From contig JAJPIA010000089.1 in the NCBI GenBank assembly GCA_021324975.1, positions 1 to 61,757 on the forward strand: a stretch of 61,757 bases of DNA, read 5' to 3'. The DNA comes from Bacillota bacterium. Lineage in GTDB: Bacteria; Sysuimicrobiota; Sysuimicrobiia; Sysuimicrobiales; Segetimicrobiaceae. The position numbers and the translations under genes were made by a program. This document shows, piece after piece, positions 33,727 to 42,679 of the stretch (within the stretch, counting starts at the first letter, position 1; each line of letters starts with the position of its first letter). The notes below the pieces were generated by a model, which saw only the letters and a program-made list of their open reading frames with translations, made no database searches and was not told where the DNA came from.

Positions 33727-34005
33727 GGAAGCCGCGTCACACTTGATGAACACCAACGGTTAGTCGTCCGGCCGCCGCGAGCGCTGCTGGTTCCCGGATC
33801 TGCTGCGCGTTTCGCAGGGGACGCGCACGAGCGTCAATAAGTAGTCAGTCTTCCACTCAATTGACCCGTCGGGCATGCGCGGCGAGACATGCGGAAGGCG
33901 GTGCCGCGGATTCCCGACCGCGAGGGCGCACGGCGCCGCGGCCGAGCAGCCGGTGAACCGATCGCGTGACGCCTGACCACGTCCACGACCGTTTCGGAGG
34001 TTGCA

Positions 34006-35439
34006 GTGAACGCACCGTCACCGAAGACCCTGAGGCATCCCGTCTGGATCATCGCGATCGGCACCGCGGCGCGTGCGGCCGTCGCGGCGCGATTCCCGAT
34101 CCACCCCGACGAAGCGTACTACTGGTTGTGGGCGCACCACCCCGCGCTTGGGTATCTCGATCAGCCCCCGATGGTCGCCTACCTCATTCTCCTCGCGACG
34201 CGTCTCGGCGATGCCATCATCTGGATCCGGCTGCCGTCCCTCCTGTTGGGGGCGGCCACGAGCTACGCGCTCTTCCTCCTCGGCCGGGAGATGTTCGACG
34301 ATCGCGCCGGGCTTGTGGCGGCGGTGCTCTTCCAGATCGTCCCGATCCTCATGTTCGGCGGCATCATGGCCGTTCCCGATGCTCCCATGTATCTCGCCTG
34401 GGTTCTCGCGCTGCGGTTTGCCTGGCAGGCCCTCCACGGGCGTCCGGAGCGGTGGCGCGCGACCGGGTTCGCCATCGGCTTCGGGCTGCTCAGCAAGTTC
34501 TACATGGCGTGGCTGGCCATCGGCATGCTGCTCTACATCGTCCTCGACGCCAGATCGTGGCTGCGCCGCGAGCAGCTCTACCAGGGCGCGATCATCGCGC
34601 TGGCGTTGGTGCTCCCGGTCGCGTACTGGAATCTCCATCATCACTGGGCGAACGTCCGGTTCCTTCTCGACGACCGACCACGACCGCGGCAGGGTCTCGC
34701 CGGCTTTGAAACCTTTTGGCTGACGTTACCCTACGTTGCCTTTTTGACGCCGGCGTTCGTGTGGGCGTTCTGGACAACGTTGCGCCGCACGCGGGACGAG
34801 CGGTTCCGCTATCTATTCTGGACGAGCCTTCCGGCCGTGGTCTTTCCAATCTTGGTCGCCGCGGCCGGCGTGGCGCGCGGCCACTGGTGGGGCCCCGTCT
34901 ACCTGCAACTTGCGGTCGTCGTAGGGGTCCTCTGGAACCGGCCGATCGCCGCGATGGCAGCCAGCAACGCCGCGGTCGTCGGCTGCGCGATGGCGCTCGC
35001 CGTGGCCGGTCTTTCCTCGACGCCTCCCCTGTCGTTCCTGTCGTACCTGTACGGCTGGAACACCGTCGCCGAGCGGGTCGAGGAGCAAATGACGCAGCTC
35101 GATGCGGGCACGATTGTGGTGACGGATCGCTACAGCATCGCGGCGGCGCTCAGCTACTACGGCAAGCTGCGGTATCCAGTGCTGCTTGTCGGCGCCACCG
35201 ATCCCGCATCCGTCTGGCCGCAGTTCAAGGACTATTGGGGCGCCAATGGGGTTGGCGTGACGTATTCCGCATTCCCGTGGGAGCGGTGCTTTCGCCGGAG
35301 CGAGGATGCCGCCCCGGTGCCGGTGCGCCCGTACCGGCAGGTACGGGTGGTCAAGTTGTACGGTCTGTTCGCCGCCTGCCCGCCGACTCGCCGGCCGAAC
35401 CCAGCGCCGAACACCGAGGTCGGCACGCCGGCGAGATGA
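34006..35439 (+). CDS. GT39/ArnT-like membrane glycosyltransferase
   Basis: This 477-residue integral membrane protein belongs to the PMT_2 (dolichyl-phosphate-mannose-protein mannosyltransferase/ArnT) group. The key first loop HPDEAYYWLWAHHPALGYLD (with the acidic DE needed for catalysis) and QPPMVAYLI are present, followed by 9-11 membrane segments and a small C-terminal periplasmic domain. It should move a sugar from a lipid carrier to a lipid or protein outside. GTG 34006 is preceded by GGAGG at 6 bases. A 279-base gap before it shows nothing I recognise. Confidence 0.85.
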   Translation: MNAPSPKTLRHPVWIIAIGTAARAAVAARFPIHPDEAYYWLWAHHPALGYLDQPPMVAYLILLATRLGDAIIWIRLPSLLLGAATSYALFLLGREMFDDRAGLVAAVLFQIVPILMFGGIMAVPDAPMYLAWVLALRFAWQALHGRPERWRATGFAIGFGLLSKFYMAWLAIGMLLYIVLDARSWLRREQLYQGAIIALALVLPVAYWNLHHHWANVRFLLDDRPRPRQGLAGFETFWLTLPYVAFLTPAFVWAFWTTLRRTRDERFRYLFWTSLPAVVFPILVAAAGVARGHWWGPVYLQLAVVVGVLWNRPIAAMAASNAAVVGCAMALAVAGLSSTPPLSFLSYLYGWNTVAERVEEQMTQLDAGTIVVTDRYSIAAALSYYGKLRYPVLLVGATDPASVWPQFKDYWGANGVGVTYSAFPWERCFRRSEDAAPVPVRPYRQVRVVKLYGLFAACPPTRRPNPAPNTEVGTPAR

Positions 35440-35507
35440 GCGGACCGGCACGGGTTCCGCTCGGGTAAGCGCCACGCTGTGGTAAAGTCCTCCTGGAGGT
35501 GATGGAT

Positions 35508-36002
35508 ATGATGGATATGATCTCCCGGACGACCATTACGGACCAGCTCAACCTGTATCACGCCCGCCTCCAACGGGCGATCGAGGGCATCACCGATAGC
35601 GAGGCGCGGCAGGTGGTCGCAGCGCCGCTGGCGCCCATCGTGTGGCAACTCGGACACCTCGCGGTTGTCGATGCCGCCTACACGCAGCGCGCCGGTGGCG
35701 CGTGCGAGGTGCAACCGCGGTACACCGAGCTGTTCAAACCGGGGACCGGCGGTCGCGCGGAATACCCGCCGCTTCCCGAGGTGTGGGCCGCGTTCGACGG
35801 CGCGCACCGCGCCCTGATCGCGGCCGTCGCGGAGGCCGACCTCAGGGCACCCCTGGAGCACCCTGCCGGCGCATATTCGAACGTCGGGGCCATGCTGGTC
35901 TACGCGTGCTATCATCGCGGCTACCACGTGGGCAAGGTCGGCACGCTGCGCGCCCTCCTGGGGAAGCCGCTGCCCGCGGTGCCACCCCGCATCGGGAGCT
36001 GA
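35508..36002 (+). CDS. DinB-family protein
   Basis: This 164-residue protein has the DinB four-helix bundle pattern: DQLNLYHARLQRAIEGITDS, the metal His in WQLGHLAVVDAAY and the C-terminal HRGYHVGKVGTLR, where two His complete the typical three-His metal site. DinB proteins include thiol-dependent transferases, for example with bacillithiol or mycothiol; the substrate is unknown. GGAGG lies 8 bases ahead of ATG 35508; neighbouring ATGs at 35502 and 35511 are also in frame, from a repeated ATGGAT. Confidence 0.85.
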   Translation: MMDMISRTTITDQLNLYHARLQRAIEGITDSEARQVVAAPLAPIVWQLGHLAVVDAAYTQRAGGACEVQPRYTELFKPGTGGRAEYPPLPEVWAAFDGAHRALIAAVAEADLRAPLEHPAGAYSNVGAMLVYACYHRGYHVGKVGTLRALLGKPLPAVPPRIGS

Positions 36003-36022
36003 CCGGCGACGTAGACGCCGCG

Positions 36023-37651
36023 TCAACTCCTTCCAGCCGCGCTCTCAGGAACGGCCGTAACATGCCGGCACTTGCGCCACAGCGGGTCCGCCGACACGGC
36101 GCGGCGGCGTTCCGGGCTCCGCGGCGCCTGGATTCCCGCGCCATTGATGGCGGCGCCGATAATCAGGAGCGCAGCGCTGATGAGCATCGCCAGGTGATAC
36201 GCGCCGGTCGACGCGACGCGTGCCGCCGTGCGTAGAGCGTCCGGCACGTCCGGCGGCACGGGGTTCAGCGGGGCAATCCGCTGACGCGCCCCGGCGGACG
36301 ACATGTCGAGTCCCACGGCGTGCGCGCCGAGCGCGCCGTAGAAGACCGCGGTGACGGCGATGAAGATGAGGGCGACGGCGAGCTGTGGTCCCACGTCGGA
36401 GATGGCCGTGTTGATCGCCGACGCGATGCCCGCGTGCTCGGCCGGGACCGAGCCCATGACGGTGGCCGTGAGCGGCGCCACCATGATCATGGCGCCGAGG
36501 CCGAACAAGACGAACCCGGGGAGCAGGTCGGTCGCATAGGCTCGCGGCGGGACCAGCGTGGCGAGGTCCCCCGGCCGCATCGCCCAGGCCGCGCTCTGGG
36601 GTGGAACCTGGGCCAGCCACAGCGCTCCGATCGCCATGAGCACCGGCCCTGCCGTCATGAACCACCGCGGGCCGTGGCGCCCGGAGAGCGCACCGAACCG
36701 CGCCGAAAACAGCGCCATGAAGATCGCGCCGGGGACCGTCGCGACGCCGGCGGCGGCGGCCGTGTACCCGAGCGTTCCCTGCATGAACAGCCCCGAATAG
36801 TAGAAGATCACGGCCAGCGCGGCGTAGATCACCAGCGTCGACAGGTTTGCGACCGTGAAGTTGCGGGACCGAAACAGCGCGGGCGAGACAAGCGGATGGG
36901 GCGTGCGCAGCATGCGGACGGGGAGCAGCACGGCCGCTGCGCAGCCGACACCGAGCGCCAGGAACGTATCCGGCCCATGCCACCCGCGCTGCTGCCCTGA
37001 GATCGTCCCGAAGACCAGCCCGCCGACCGCAAAGGCGGAGAGCACCGTGCCGATGACGTCGAAGCTCGCTGTGGCGGTCTCGTCACGGCTTTCTCGCGCG
37101 AACCGCTGCGCCATCCACCACGTCAACCCGACCAGCGGCACATTGATCAAGAACACCGCCCGCCACGACACGGCGTCGACCAGCAACCCGCCGATAAACG
37201 GGCCGAGGATCGCCAGCCCCGCGGACGCGCCGGACCAGATGCCGAATGCGCGGCCCTGCTCTTCGCCCTGGAACGTCGCGGTAATGAGCGCCAGCGACCC
37301 GGGCACGATGAAGGCGCCGGCGATGCCCTGCAGCACCCGGAACGCGACCAGCCATTCCAACGTGGGCGACAGGCCGCTCAGGATGGACGCGGCGCCGAAC
37401 CCCAGCACGCCGGCCGAAAACATCCGGCGCCGCCCATAGAAGTCGGTGAGCCCGCCGGCGAGAATCAGCAACGCGCTCTCGGCCAGGAGGTATCCGTTGT
37501 AGACGTAGGACTGGCCTTCCAGGACGCCAAACACGTGCGCCGGGAGGTCCCGCCCGATCCGGGGCAATGCCACGGTCACCACGCTGGAGTCCAAAAACAC
37601 CACGCAGGAACCGAGAATCGCCGCAATGAGCATGCCGGTCCGGTAGCTCAC
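36023..37651 (-). CDS. MFS drug/H+ antiporter, DHA2 family (14 TM)
   Basis: This 542-residue transporter has the DHA2 (EmrB/QacA-type) layout with about 14 membrane segments. Motif patterns include FLDSSVVTVALPRIGRDL in the first helix, LTDFYGRRRMFSAGVLGFGA (motif A loop) and GIAGAFIVPGSLALI (motif C-like). It exports organic compounds using the proton gradient, with unknown specificity. It converges with the DinB gene and starts 48 bases from the neighbouring deacylase gene stop. Confidence 0.88.
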   Translation of the reverse strand: MSYRTGMLIAAILGSCVVFLDSSVVTVALPRIGRDLPAHVFGVLEGQSYVYNGYLLAESALLILAGGLTDFYGRRRMFSAGVLGFGAASILSGLSPTLEWLVAFRVLQGIAGAFIVPGSLALITATFQGEEQGRAFGIWSGASAGLAILGPFIGGLLVDAVSWRAVFLINVPLVGLTWWMAQRFARESRDETATASFDVIGTVLSAFAVGGLVFGTISGQQRGWHGPDTFLALGVGCAAAVLLPVRMLRTPHPLVSPALFRSRNFTVANLSTLVIYAALAVIFYYSGLFMQGTLGYTAAAAGVATVPGAIFMALFSARFGALSGRHGPRWFMTAGPVLMAIGALWLAQVPPQSAAWAMRPGDLATLVPPRAYATDLLPGFVLFGLGAMIMVAPLTATVMGSVPAEHAGIASAINTAISDVGPQLAVALIFIAVTAVFYGALGAHAVGLDMSSAGARQRIAPLNPVPPDVPDALRTAARVASTGAYHLAMLISAALLIIGAAINGAGIQAPRSPERRRAVSADPLWRKCRHVTAVPESAAGRS

Positions 37652-37699
37652 GGGCTCAGCGCGACCCCGCGCCCCTCATCGCGCCGGCGCCGCGAGCCG

Positions 37700-38656
37700 T
37701 CAGGGAAGCGCGGCCACGGCGAACATCGGATCGCCCGGGTTCGTGGCCGGCGTGGTGACCGTGAACAGCACCAGCCCTGCCGCCGGTGCCGTGATCTCGG
37801 CCAGGCGCGCGCCGAAGTAGTCCCGCGTCTCGCCGACGCGTTCCCCCTCCACCACCCGGTCCCCGGGGCGGATCGACGGATAGAACAAACCCGTGTGCGA
37901 TGAGGTGACCCAGTGCAGCTCGCTCAATAGCGTGATCGCCGCGACGCGCTCCGGCGTGCCCGGCGTCATCCCGAGGTGCCGCAGGACGTTCCGCAACCCG
38001 CGCAGGTGGATCTCGAGCGCCTCGGGCTCGAGCAATCCCTGCCCGCCGGCCTCCGTCAAGATCGCGGGGATCTTGCGCTGAGCCGCGGCGGCATAGGTAC
38101 CGCCGCCGACCCGTCCCTGCACGACGTACTCGATGCCGTAGACGCGGGCGAGGGCGAGCGCGGCCGCGTCGACGTCGGAGGCGCCGGACTGCACGATGAT
38201 CGTAAACGGCAGCAGCGCCTCGTTGATGTCGCCTCCGTGGAGATCCACGAAGTAGTCGCCGCGGGCGATCACCTCGGTAAACAGCGTGTGCGCCAAGCGC
38301 TCGCTCGCGGTGCCCGTGGGATTGCCGGGGAACACACGGTTCGGATTTTTGCCGTCGAGCGGGCAGACGTAGATGTTTCGCCCCTGAAACGCCGGCACAT
38401 CGACGATGTGGACCACGACCACCTGCCCGCGCAGTTCACGCGGATCGAGCTGCGCCGCGGTGCGAATCGCGGCCTCGATCCCCGGGTACTCCCCGCCGTG
38501 GACGCCCGCGGTGATGCTGAGCCGCGGCCCCGGAGCCGCGCCGTTGATGACGGTCAACGGCATGCGGATGGGCGTCCCAGGCACGTCCAGGTGTCCCGTC
38601 GCCTTGCCGCCGGGGGGCGCCTCCGCGGATCCCACCACGAGCGTGTCGCCGGCCAT
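37700..38656 (-). CDS. succinylglutamate desuccinylase/aspartoacylase-family hydrolase
   Basis: This 318-residue zinc enzyme of the M14 AstE/AspA family has the metal site ITAGVHGGEYPGIEAA (His and Glu) and YFVDLHGGDINEAL (third ligand His). GKNPNRVFPG is the typical substrate-Arg loop. The C-terminal part is a beta domain, as in family members that deacylate N-acyl amino acids. The substrate is unknown. It lies between the MFS exporter and lipB with no tight coupling. Confidence 0.87.
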   Translation of the reverse strand: MAGDTLVVGSAEAPPGGKATGHLDVPGTPIRMPLTVINGAAPGPRLSITAGVHGGEYPGIEAAIRTAAQLDPRELRGQVVVVHIVDVPAFQGRNIYVCPLDGKNPNRVFPGNPTGTASERLAHTLFTEVIARGDYFVDLHGGDINEALLPFTIIVQSGASDVDAAALALARVYGIEYVVQGRVGGGTYAAAAQRKIPAILTEAGGQGLLEPEALEIHLRGLRNVLRHLGMTPGTPERVAAITLLSELHWVTSSHTGLFYPSIRPGDRVVEGERVGETRDYFGARLAEITAPAAGLVLFTVTTPATNPGDPMFAVAALP

Positions 38657-38672
38657 CGCGTCCCTCCACCGA

Positions 38673-38697
38673 CCGGACGCGGCGTTGCCGCGTCCGG
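38673..38697 (-). terminator. stable hairpin in the gap between lipB and the AspA-like gene
   Basis: CCGGACGCGGC and GCCGCGTCCGG form a perfect 11-base stem with a 3-base loop. No T-run follows on either strand, so it is a terminator-like hairpin only, probably after lipB. Confidence 0.45.
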
Positions 38698-38755
38698 CCG
38701 CTGATCTGGTGAATCTCTCGGTCCCCCGTCGTCGGTGCAGGACGCGGAGCCGGCC

Positions 38756-39451
38756 TTAGGCCGGCGACACCGCCGCGCCGATTCTCGCCCCGAGATCGTC
38801 GAGGGAGACCGGCGTCGGCGCGATCCGCAGCGTCTCCGCCAGGGCCCGCTCCACTTCCGGCCGCACCTCGTCCAGCGTGATCGCCCGTCCGAGCAACCGG
38901 GCCATCGACGTCACCGGTTTACCGAGACCGCACGGGTTGATCAGGGCGAAGTGCTCCAGCGCCGGATCCACGTTCAGCGCAAACCCGTGCATGGTGACGC
39001 GCCGCTTGACCGCGACGCCGATCGCGGCGATCTTCGCGCCGCCGACCCACGCGCCGGGGAACCCGCGTACCCGCTCGGCGAGGATCCCCCACGGTGCGAG
39101 CGCCGCGATCAACGCTGCTTCCAAGAGCCGCACGTAGCGCACCACGTCCTCGTCGAGCGCGCGCAGATTGAGGATGGGGTAGCCGACAAGCTGGCCCGGC
39201 CCGTGGTACGTCACGTCGCCGCCGCGCTCCACGTGGTGCACGTCGATACCGCGCGCCGCGAGCGCCTCCGCCGGCACCAGCACGTTGGAGACGCGTCCGG
39301 CGCGGCCGACCGTGATCACCGCCGGGTGCTCCACCGTCAGGACGACGTCGGGAATCTGCTCCGCCTGGCGTGCGGCCACGAGCGCCCGCTGCAGCGCCCA
39401 TGCGTCGCCGTAGGCCATCCGGTCCCCGTTGACGAGCCACGCCGTGCGCAT
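38756..39451 (-). CDS. lipB: octanoyltransferase LipB
   Basis: This 231-residue enzyme moves the octanoyl group from acyl carrier protein to lipoyl-domain lysines. Conserved elements are VERGGDVTYHGPGQLVGYPI, the Lys in GGAKIAAIGVAVKRRVTMHG and the catalytic Cys of INPCGLGKPVTSM. Length is normal. ATG 39451 is chosen by the family start (MRTAWLVNGDRMAYGDAW); upstream GTGs in frame give a slightly longer option. lipA is not next to it. It follows a small membrane protein gene by 61 bases. Confidence 0.93.
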   Translation of the reverse strand: MRTAWLVNGDRMAYGDAWALQRALVAARQAEQIPDVVLTVEHPAVITVGRAGRVSNVLVPAEALAARGIDVHHVERGGDVTYHGPGQLVGYPILNLRALDEDVVRYVRLLEAALIAALAPWGILAERVRGFPGAWVGGAKIAAIGVAVKRRVTMHGFALNVDPALEHFALINPCGLGKPVTSMARLLGRAITLDEVRPEVERALAETLRIAPTPVSLDDLGARIGAAVSPA

Positions 39452-39512
39452 CGCCTGCACCGTCACCCCGCCACGTCGCCGCCGGCCGACATGTCCGCGC
39501 CGTCCATGTTGC

Positions 39513-39962
39513 TTAACGGCGCCCCGGGCGCGCCCATGCCGCCAACACGGCGATCCCGCCGATGAACAACACAATCTCCAGCACGGTGTACGCGGTGTGA
39601 AGCGGCCGGATCGCGGCGTAGCGCGGATCGTGCGAGCGATGAACAAAGTCGAGCCCGTGCGCCAAGCGGGTGATCGCAGGCGTGAGATACGTCGCCTGCG
39701 CGACCACGACCGCGAGCATAAGCACGAGCACCCAGATCGTCCAGCGGGCGCTCTGCGCCACCAACGCCGCGCCGAGAGCCACGAGCGCGAGCGCCAACTC
39801 GACGCGGTTGAACCGCTCGAACAGCGCTTGGCCGACGCGCACGGCCTGGTTGCGGTCCAGCAGCGCGAACCTGGCGGGCGCATCGACAAAGTCGAGCGCC
39901 GCGATGCCGCCGATCCAAAACGCCAGCGCCAGGGTCCGAACCACCCCGGCCAGGGCCACCAT
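39513..39962 (-). CDS. DUF4149-type integral membrane protein
   Basis: This 149-residue protein has four hydrophobic segments and the DUF4149-like pattern LALAFWIGGIAALDFVDAPA, then RFNRVELALALVALG and a C-terminal helix. Function is unknown. ATG 39962 is preferred since the first helix follows directly; an extension to 40019 would be hydrophilic and lacks support. Confidence 0.75.
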   Translation of the reverse strand: MVALAGVVRTLALAFWIGGIAALDFVDAPARFALLDRNQAVRVGQALFERFNRVELALALVALGAALVAQSARWTIWVLVLMLAVVVAQATYLTPAITRLAHGLDFVHRSHDPRYAAIRPLHTAYTVLEIVLFIGGIAVLAAWARPGRR

Positions 39963-40079
39963 GCGCCACCCCCACAGGAAATCACCGGGTCCGCCGGCAT
40001 GCGCCGCGGGACCGTGCACGCCGCGCGAACGGAGCTACCGCACGGTTTCGCTGGGCGACACGATATCGCCTGTCACGCG

Positions 40080-40679
40080 TCACTTCGACGGCAAGGTCAC
40101 GCGGGGCGGCGCGGCGGCGCCGGGCCCGGCCTCGAAATACGGGCGAACGGGAAATCCAGCGGCCGACGCGATGAGCGACGATGGCACGCGGAGCACCAGT
40201 GTGTCGTACGCCAGCACGCGATCGTTGTAGCGGCGTCGCTCCACCGCGATCCGATTCTCCGTTCCCGCGAGCTCGTCCATCAGCCGGAGCACGGTGTCGT
40301 TGCTGCGCAGCAGCGGCGAGGCCTCGACCACGGCGACGAGCCGTCCGAGCGGGCGCTGCAGCGCTTCGGCCGCCCGCACCCGATCGGGAGATCCGGGGGG
40401 CGCGGCCAGGTAGGCGTCGCGCGCCTTGGCCACGTCCTCCAGGACGCTCCGCTCCTGCGTCAGGTAGCCGCGCAGCGCCGCGACGAGCGACGGGACGAGA
40501 TCGACGCGCCGCTCGTACTGCACCTCCACCTGCGCCCACTGGGTGTCCACCGCGACCCGCGCCTGCACCAAGCGGTTATACGTCGCCGTGACCCATGCGC
40601 CCACGCCGGCGACGACGGCCGCGACCACGAGCGCGGCGACGGCGGCGCCGCGCCCGGGACGCCCCCGTGGCCCGCTCAC
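40080..40679 (-). CDS. LemA-family membrane protein (second copy)
   Basis: This 199-residue protein has one N-terminal membrane helix (AALVVAAVVAGVGAWVTATY) and the LemA coiled domain: NRLVQARVAVDTQWAQVEVQ, YERRVDLVPSLVAALRGYLT and TENRIAVERRRYNDRVLAYD. The GTG start overlaps the TPM gene stop (GTGA). It is distinct from the LemA at the other end of the operon, with a Pro-rich C-terminus. LemA proteins occur with TPM/YgcG proteins; their role is unclear. Confidence 0.87.
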   Translation of the reverse strand: MSGPRGRPGRGAAVAALVVAAVVAGVGAWVTATYNRLVQARVAVDTQWAQVEVQYERRVDLVPSLVAALRGYLTQERSVLEDVAKARDAYLAAPPGSPDRVRAAEALQRPLGRLVAVVEASPLLRSNDTVLRLMDELAGTENRIAVERRRYNDRVLAYDTLVLRVPSSLIASAAGFPVRPYFEAGPGAAAPPRVTLPSK

Positions 40680-41086
40680 CGCGGCGGCCGGTCTTGGGCG
40701 CCGCGCACCAGGTGTCCCAAGGCCTCGGCGGCACGGAGGATCGCCTCGCCGTACCGCTCCCGGCGCAACTGGGGGACCATCACGTCGCCGATGATCCGCG
40801 CGGCCGCCTCGCCGGTGACAACGTGTTGAAGACCCCGCCCCACCTCGATCCGGACGAGGCGCCGGTCCGCGACGACCGCGATGAGAATCCCGTTGTCCTG
40901 CCCGCGCTTGCCGATCCCGACGTGGTTGAAGTATGCGGTGGCAAACGCCTCGATGTCGGGCACGTGACGCACGACGACCGCGGCAATCTCCACGTCCGTC
41001 TCGCGCTCGACCTCCTCGACGACGTGGCGGAGGCGCGATTTCTCCGCGTGCGCTAAGGCGTGGCGAGGGTGCCGGTCCACCGTCAC
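40676..41086 (-). CDS. TPM-domain protein, cytosolic form
   Basis: This 136-residue protein consists of one TPM domain: EVERETDVEIAAVVVRHVPD, NHVGIGKRGQDNGILIAVVA and RRLVRIEVGRGLQHVVTGEA. It lacks a signal peptide from the GTG start at 41086, which overlaps the previous stop. Such short TPM proteins accompany LemA and larger TPM proteins. Role unknown. Confidence 0.82.
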   Translation of the reverse strand: MTVDRHPRHALAHAEKSRLRHVVEEVERETDVEIAAVVVRHVPDIEAFATAYFNHVGIGKRGQDNGILIAVVADRRLVRIEVGRGLQHVVTGEAAARIIGDVMVPQLRRERYGEAILRAAEALGHLVRGAQDRPPR

Positions 41087-41973
41087 CACCCGCCCGTGGC
41101 GCCGCCGCCGCCGGACGCCCCGCCGCCGAACCCGCCGAACCCGCCACCGCCCGCGAAGCCCCCGCTCCCCCAGCCGATCCCGGGACCGCCCATCCACGGG
41201 ATGAACATGCCGGAGCCCGGACCTCGCAAGAGGTGCTTTTCACGATACCCGCAGCGCGGGCACGTCCAGAACTGCAGCGTGCCGAGCGCGCCCGCCTGGG
41301 AGGCACCGGCCGCGACGAGCGCGGCGCCGCACCGCGGGCAGCGCCGCCCGTGCCGCCTGCCCGCCAGGAGCGAGAAGGCGAGAAACGCCCCGAACAGCGC
41401 GAGCGGCAGGAGGCCAATGCCACCCGCCGCGTGGCCCGCCGGCGAGGCCGGCACGGAGGTCTGGCCGGCGCTCGAGGCCGGGGCGCCGATCAGGCGTTGG
41501 AGCGCGTCCACGGCGGCGCCGAGCCCGTCCGCGTAGCGCCCGGCGCGAAACGCGGGGGCGATGTCGTCGCGGATGATCGCCCCCGCGTCCGCGTCCGTGA
41601 TCTTCGGCTCGAGCCCGTAGCCGACCTCGATCCGTACCGCGCGCTCGCGCAGCGCCACGACCACGAGCACGCCGTTGTCCTTGCCCCGACGGCCGACCTT
41701 CCACGCCTCTTCCAGTCGAGCCGAAAAATCGTCGATGGGGGCGCCGCCGAGGTCTTGGAAGATCGCGATGGCGATTTGGTTGCCGGTTGCCTGGTCGTAC
41801 GCCGCGAGGCGCCGGTCGAGCGTGGCCTGTGATGCGGGGTCCAGGACGTGCGCGAAATCATTGACGTAGCCCGTAGGCGCGGGAAACGCCGCCGCTGCCG
41901 GCATCCCCTGGGCGGCCCAGAGCGCGGCGCCCGCGACGGCGGCGACCGCGAGACGCCGCCACGCCGAGGCCAC
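41083..41973 (-). CDS. TPM-domain membrane protein with zinc ribbon (YgcG-like)
   Basis: This 296-residue protein has a signal peptide (LAVAAVAGAALWAAQGMPAAAA), a TPM domain starting GYVNDFAHVLDPASQATLDR and including GRRGKDNGVLVVVAL and GYGLEPKITDADAG, a membrane helix (GLLPLALFGAFLAFSLLA), a four-Cys ribbon (CPRCGAALV...WTCPRCGY) and a Gly-rich tail. This is the YgcG-type arrangement. The Gly-rich tail is common there. It is co-transcribed with two LemA genes and a second TPM gene. Confidence 0.87.
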   Translation of the reverse strand: MASAWRRLAVAAVAGAALWAAQGMPAAAAFPAPTGYVNDFAHVLDPASQATLDRRLAAYDQATGNQIAIAIFQDLGGAPIDDFSARLEEAWKVGRRGKDNGVLVVVALRERAVRIEVGYGLEPKITDADAGAIIRDDIAPAFRAGRYADGLGAAVDALQRLIGAPASSAGQTSVPASPAGHAAGGIGLLPLALFGAFLAFSLLAGRRHGRRCPRCGAALVAAGASQAGALGTLQFWTCPRCGYREKHLLRGPGSGMFIPWMGGPGIGWGSGGFAGGGGFGGFGGGASGGGGATGGW

Positions 41974-41996
41974 GCGGCCTCGTCTTCGGACCCGGC

Positions 41997-42575
41997 TCAG
42001 TGCTGGGGGGTCAGGTTGACGCGTGGCGCCTGCTCCGCACCGGGCTGCGCCTGGAAGTAAGGCCGCGGATGAAACCCGAGGCTGCCGGCGACCAACGTGG
42101 TGGGAAATGATTGGAGCATGGTATCGTAGGTCTGCACCGACGCGTTGTAGCCGCGCCGGGCGAACGCGACCTCGTTCTCGGTGGACGCCAACTGGCGCAT
42201 TAGCGCCTGCACGGTCTCGTTGCTGCGCAGCACGGGATAGTTCTCCACGATGACCAGCAGCCGCGCGATGGCGCCTTCGTACTGGTTGGCCGCGTCGACG
42301 CGCTCGGGCGTACCGGGTTGGGTGCCCGCATACCGCGTCCGCGCCTGCGCGATTTCGCCGAACACCGCGCGCTCCTGCGCAAGCGAGGCGCGCGTCGCTT
42401 CGACGAGATTGGGCACCAGGTCAAACCGCCGCTGCAACTGCGTCTCCACCTCCGCCTGCGCCGCACTGACCTGTTGGTTGGCCTGAACGAGGTGGTTGTA
42501 GGTGCCGGCGACGGCGGAGTACGCGAAGGCCACGACGAGCACGATCGCTAGAACAATGGCGGCCGCGGCGCGCAT
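41997..42575 (-). CDS. LemA-family membrane protein (first copy)
   Basis: This 192-residue protein begins with a single membrane segment (AAAIVLAIVLVVAFAYSAVA) and continues with the LemA pattern NHLVQANQQVSAAQAEVETQ, RRFDLVPNLVEATRASLAQE and TENEVAFARRGYNASVQTYD. It is the first gene of a LemA-TPM-TPM-LemA operon. The C-terminus FHPRPYFQAQPGAEQAPRVN is typical of the family. Confidence 0.9.
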   Translation of the reverse strand: MRAAAAIVLAIVLVVAFAYSAVAGTYNHLVQANQQVSAAQAEVETQLQRRFDLVPNLVEATRASLAQERAVFGEIAQARTRYAGTQPGTPERVDAANQYEGAIARLLVIVENYPVLRSNETVQALMRQLASTENEVAFARRGYNASVQTYDTMLQSFPTTLVAGSLGFHPRPYFQAQPGAEQAPRVNLTPQH

Positions 42576-42679
42576 GCGCCCCTCCTCTCGAGCTCCACGG
42601 GACCGCAGCGAAACGCACGCGGTCTAGGTCTCATCAGTCGCGCCCTGCGGAACGGCGTGCGGTGAAGAGAACGGAAGCG

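Noticed and set aside
41083-41423. Extended LemA frame reaching to 41423
   Set aside because: The added part is Arg/Ser-rich antisense-like sequence over the TPM genes; the GTG at 40679 overlaps the TPM stop and begins just before the membrane helix.
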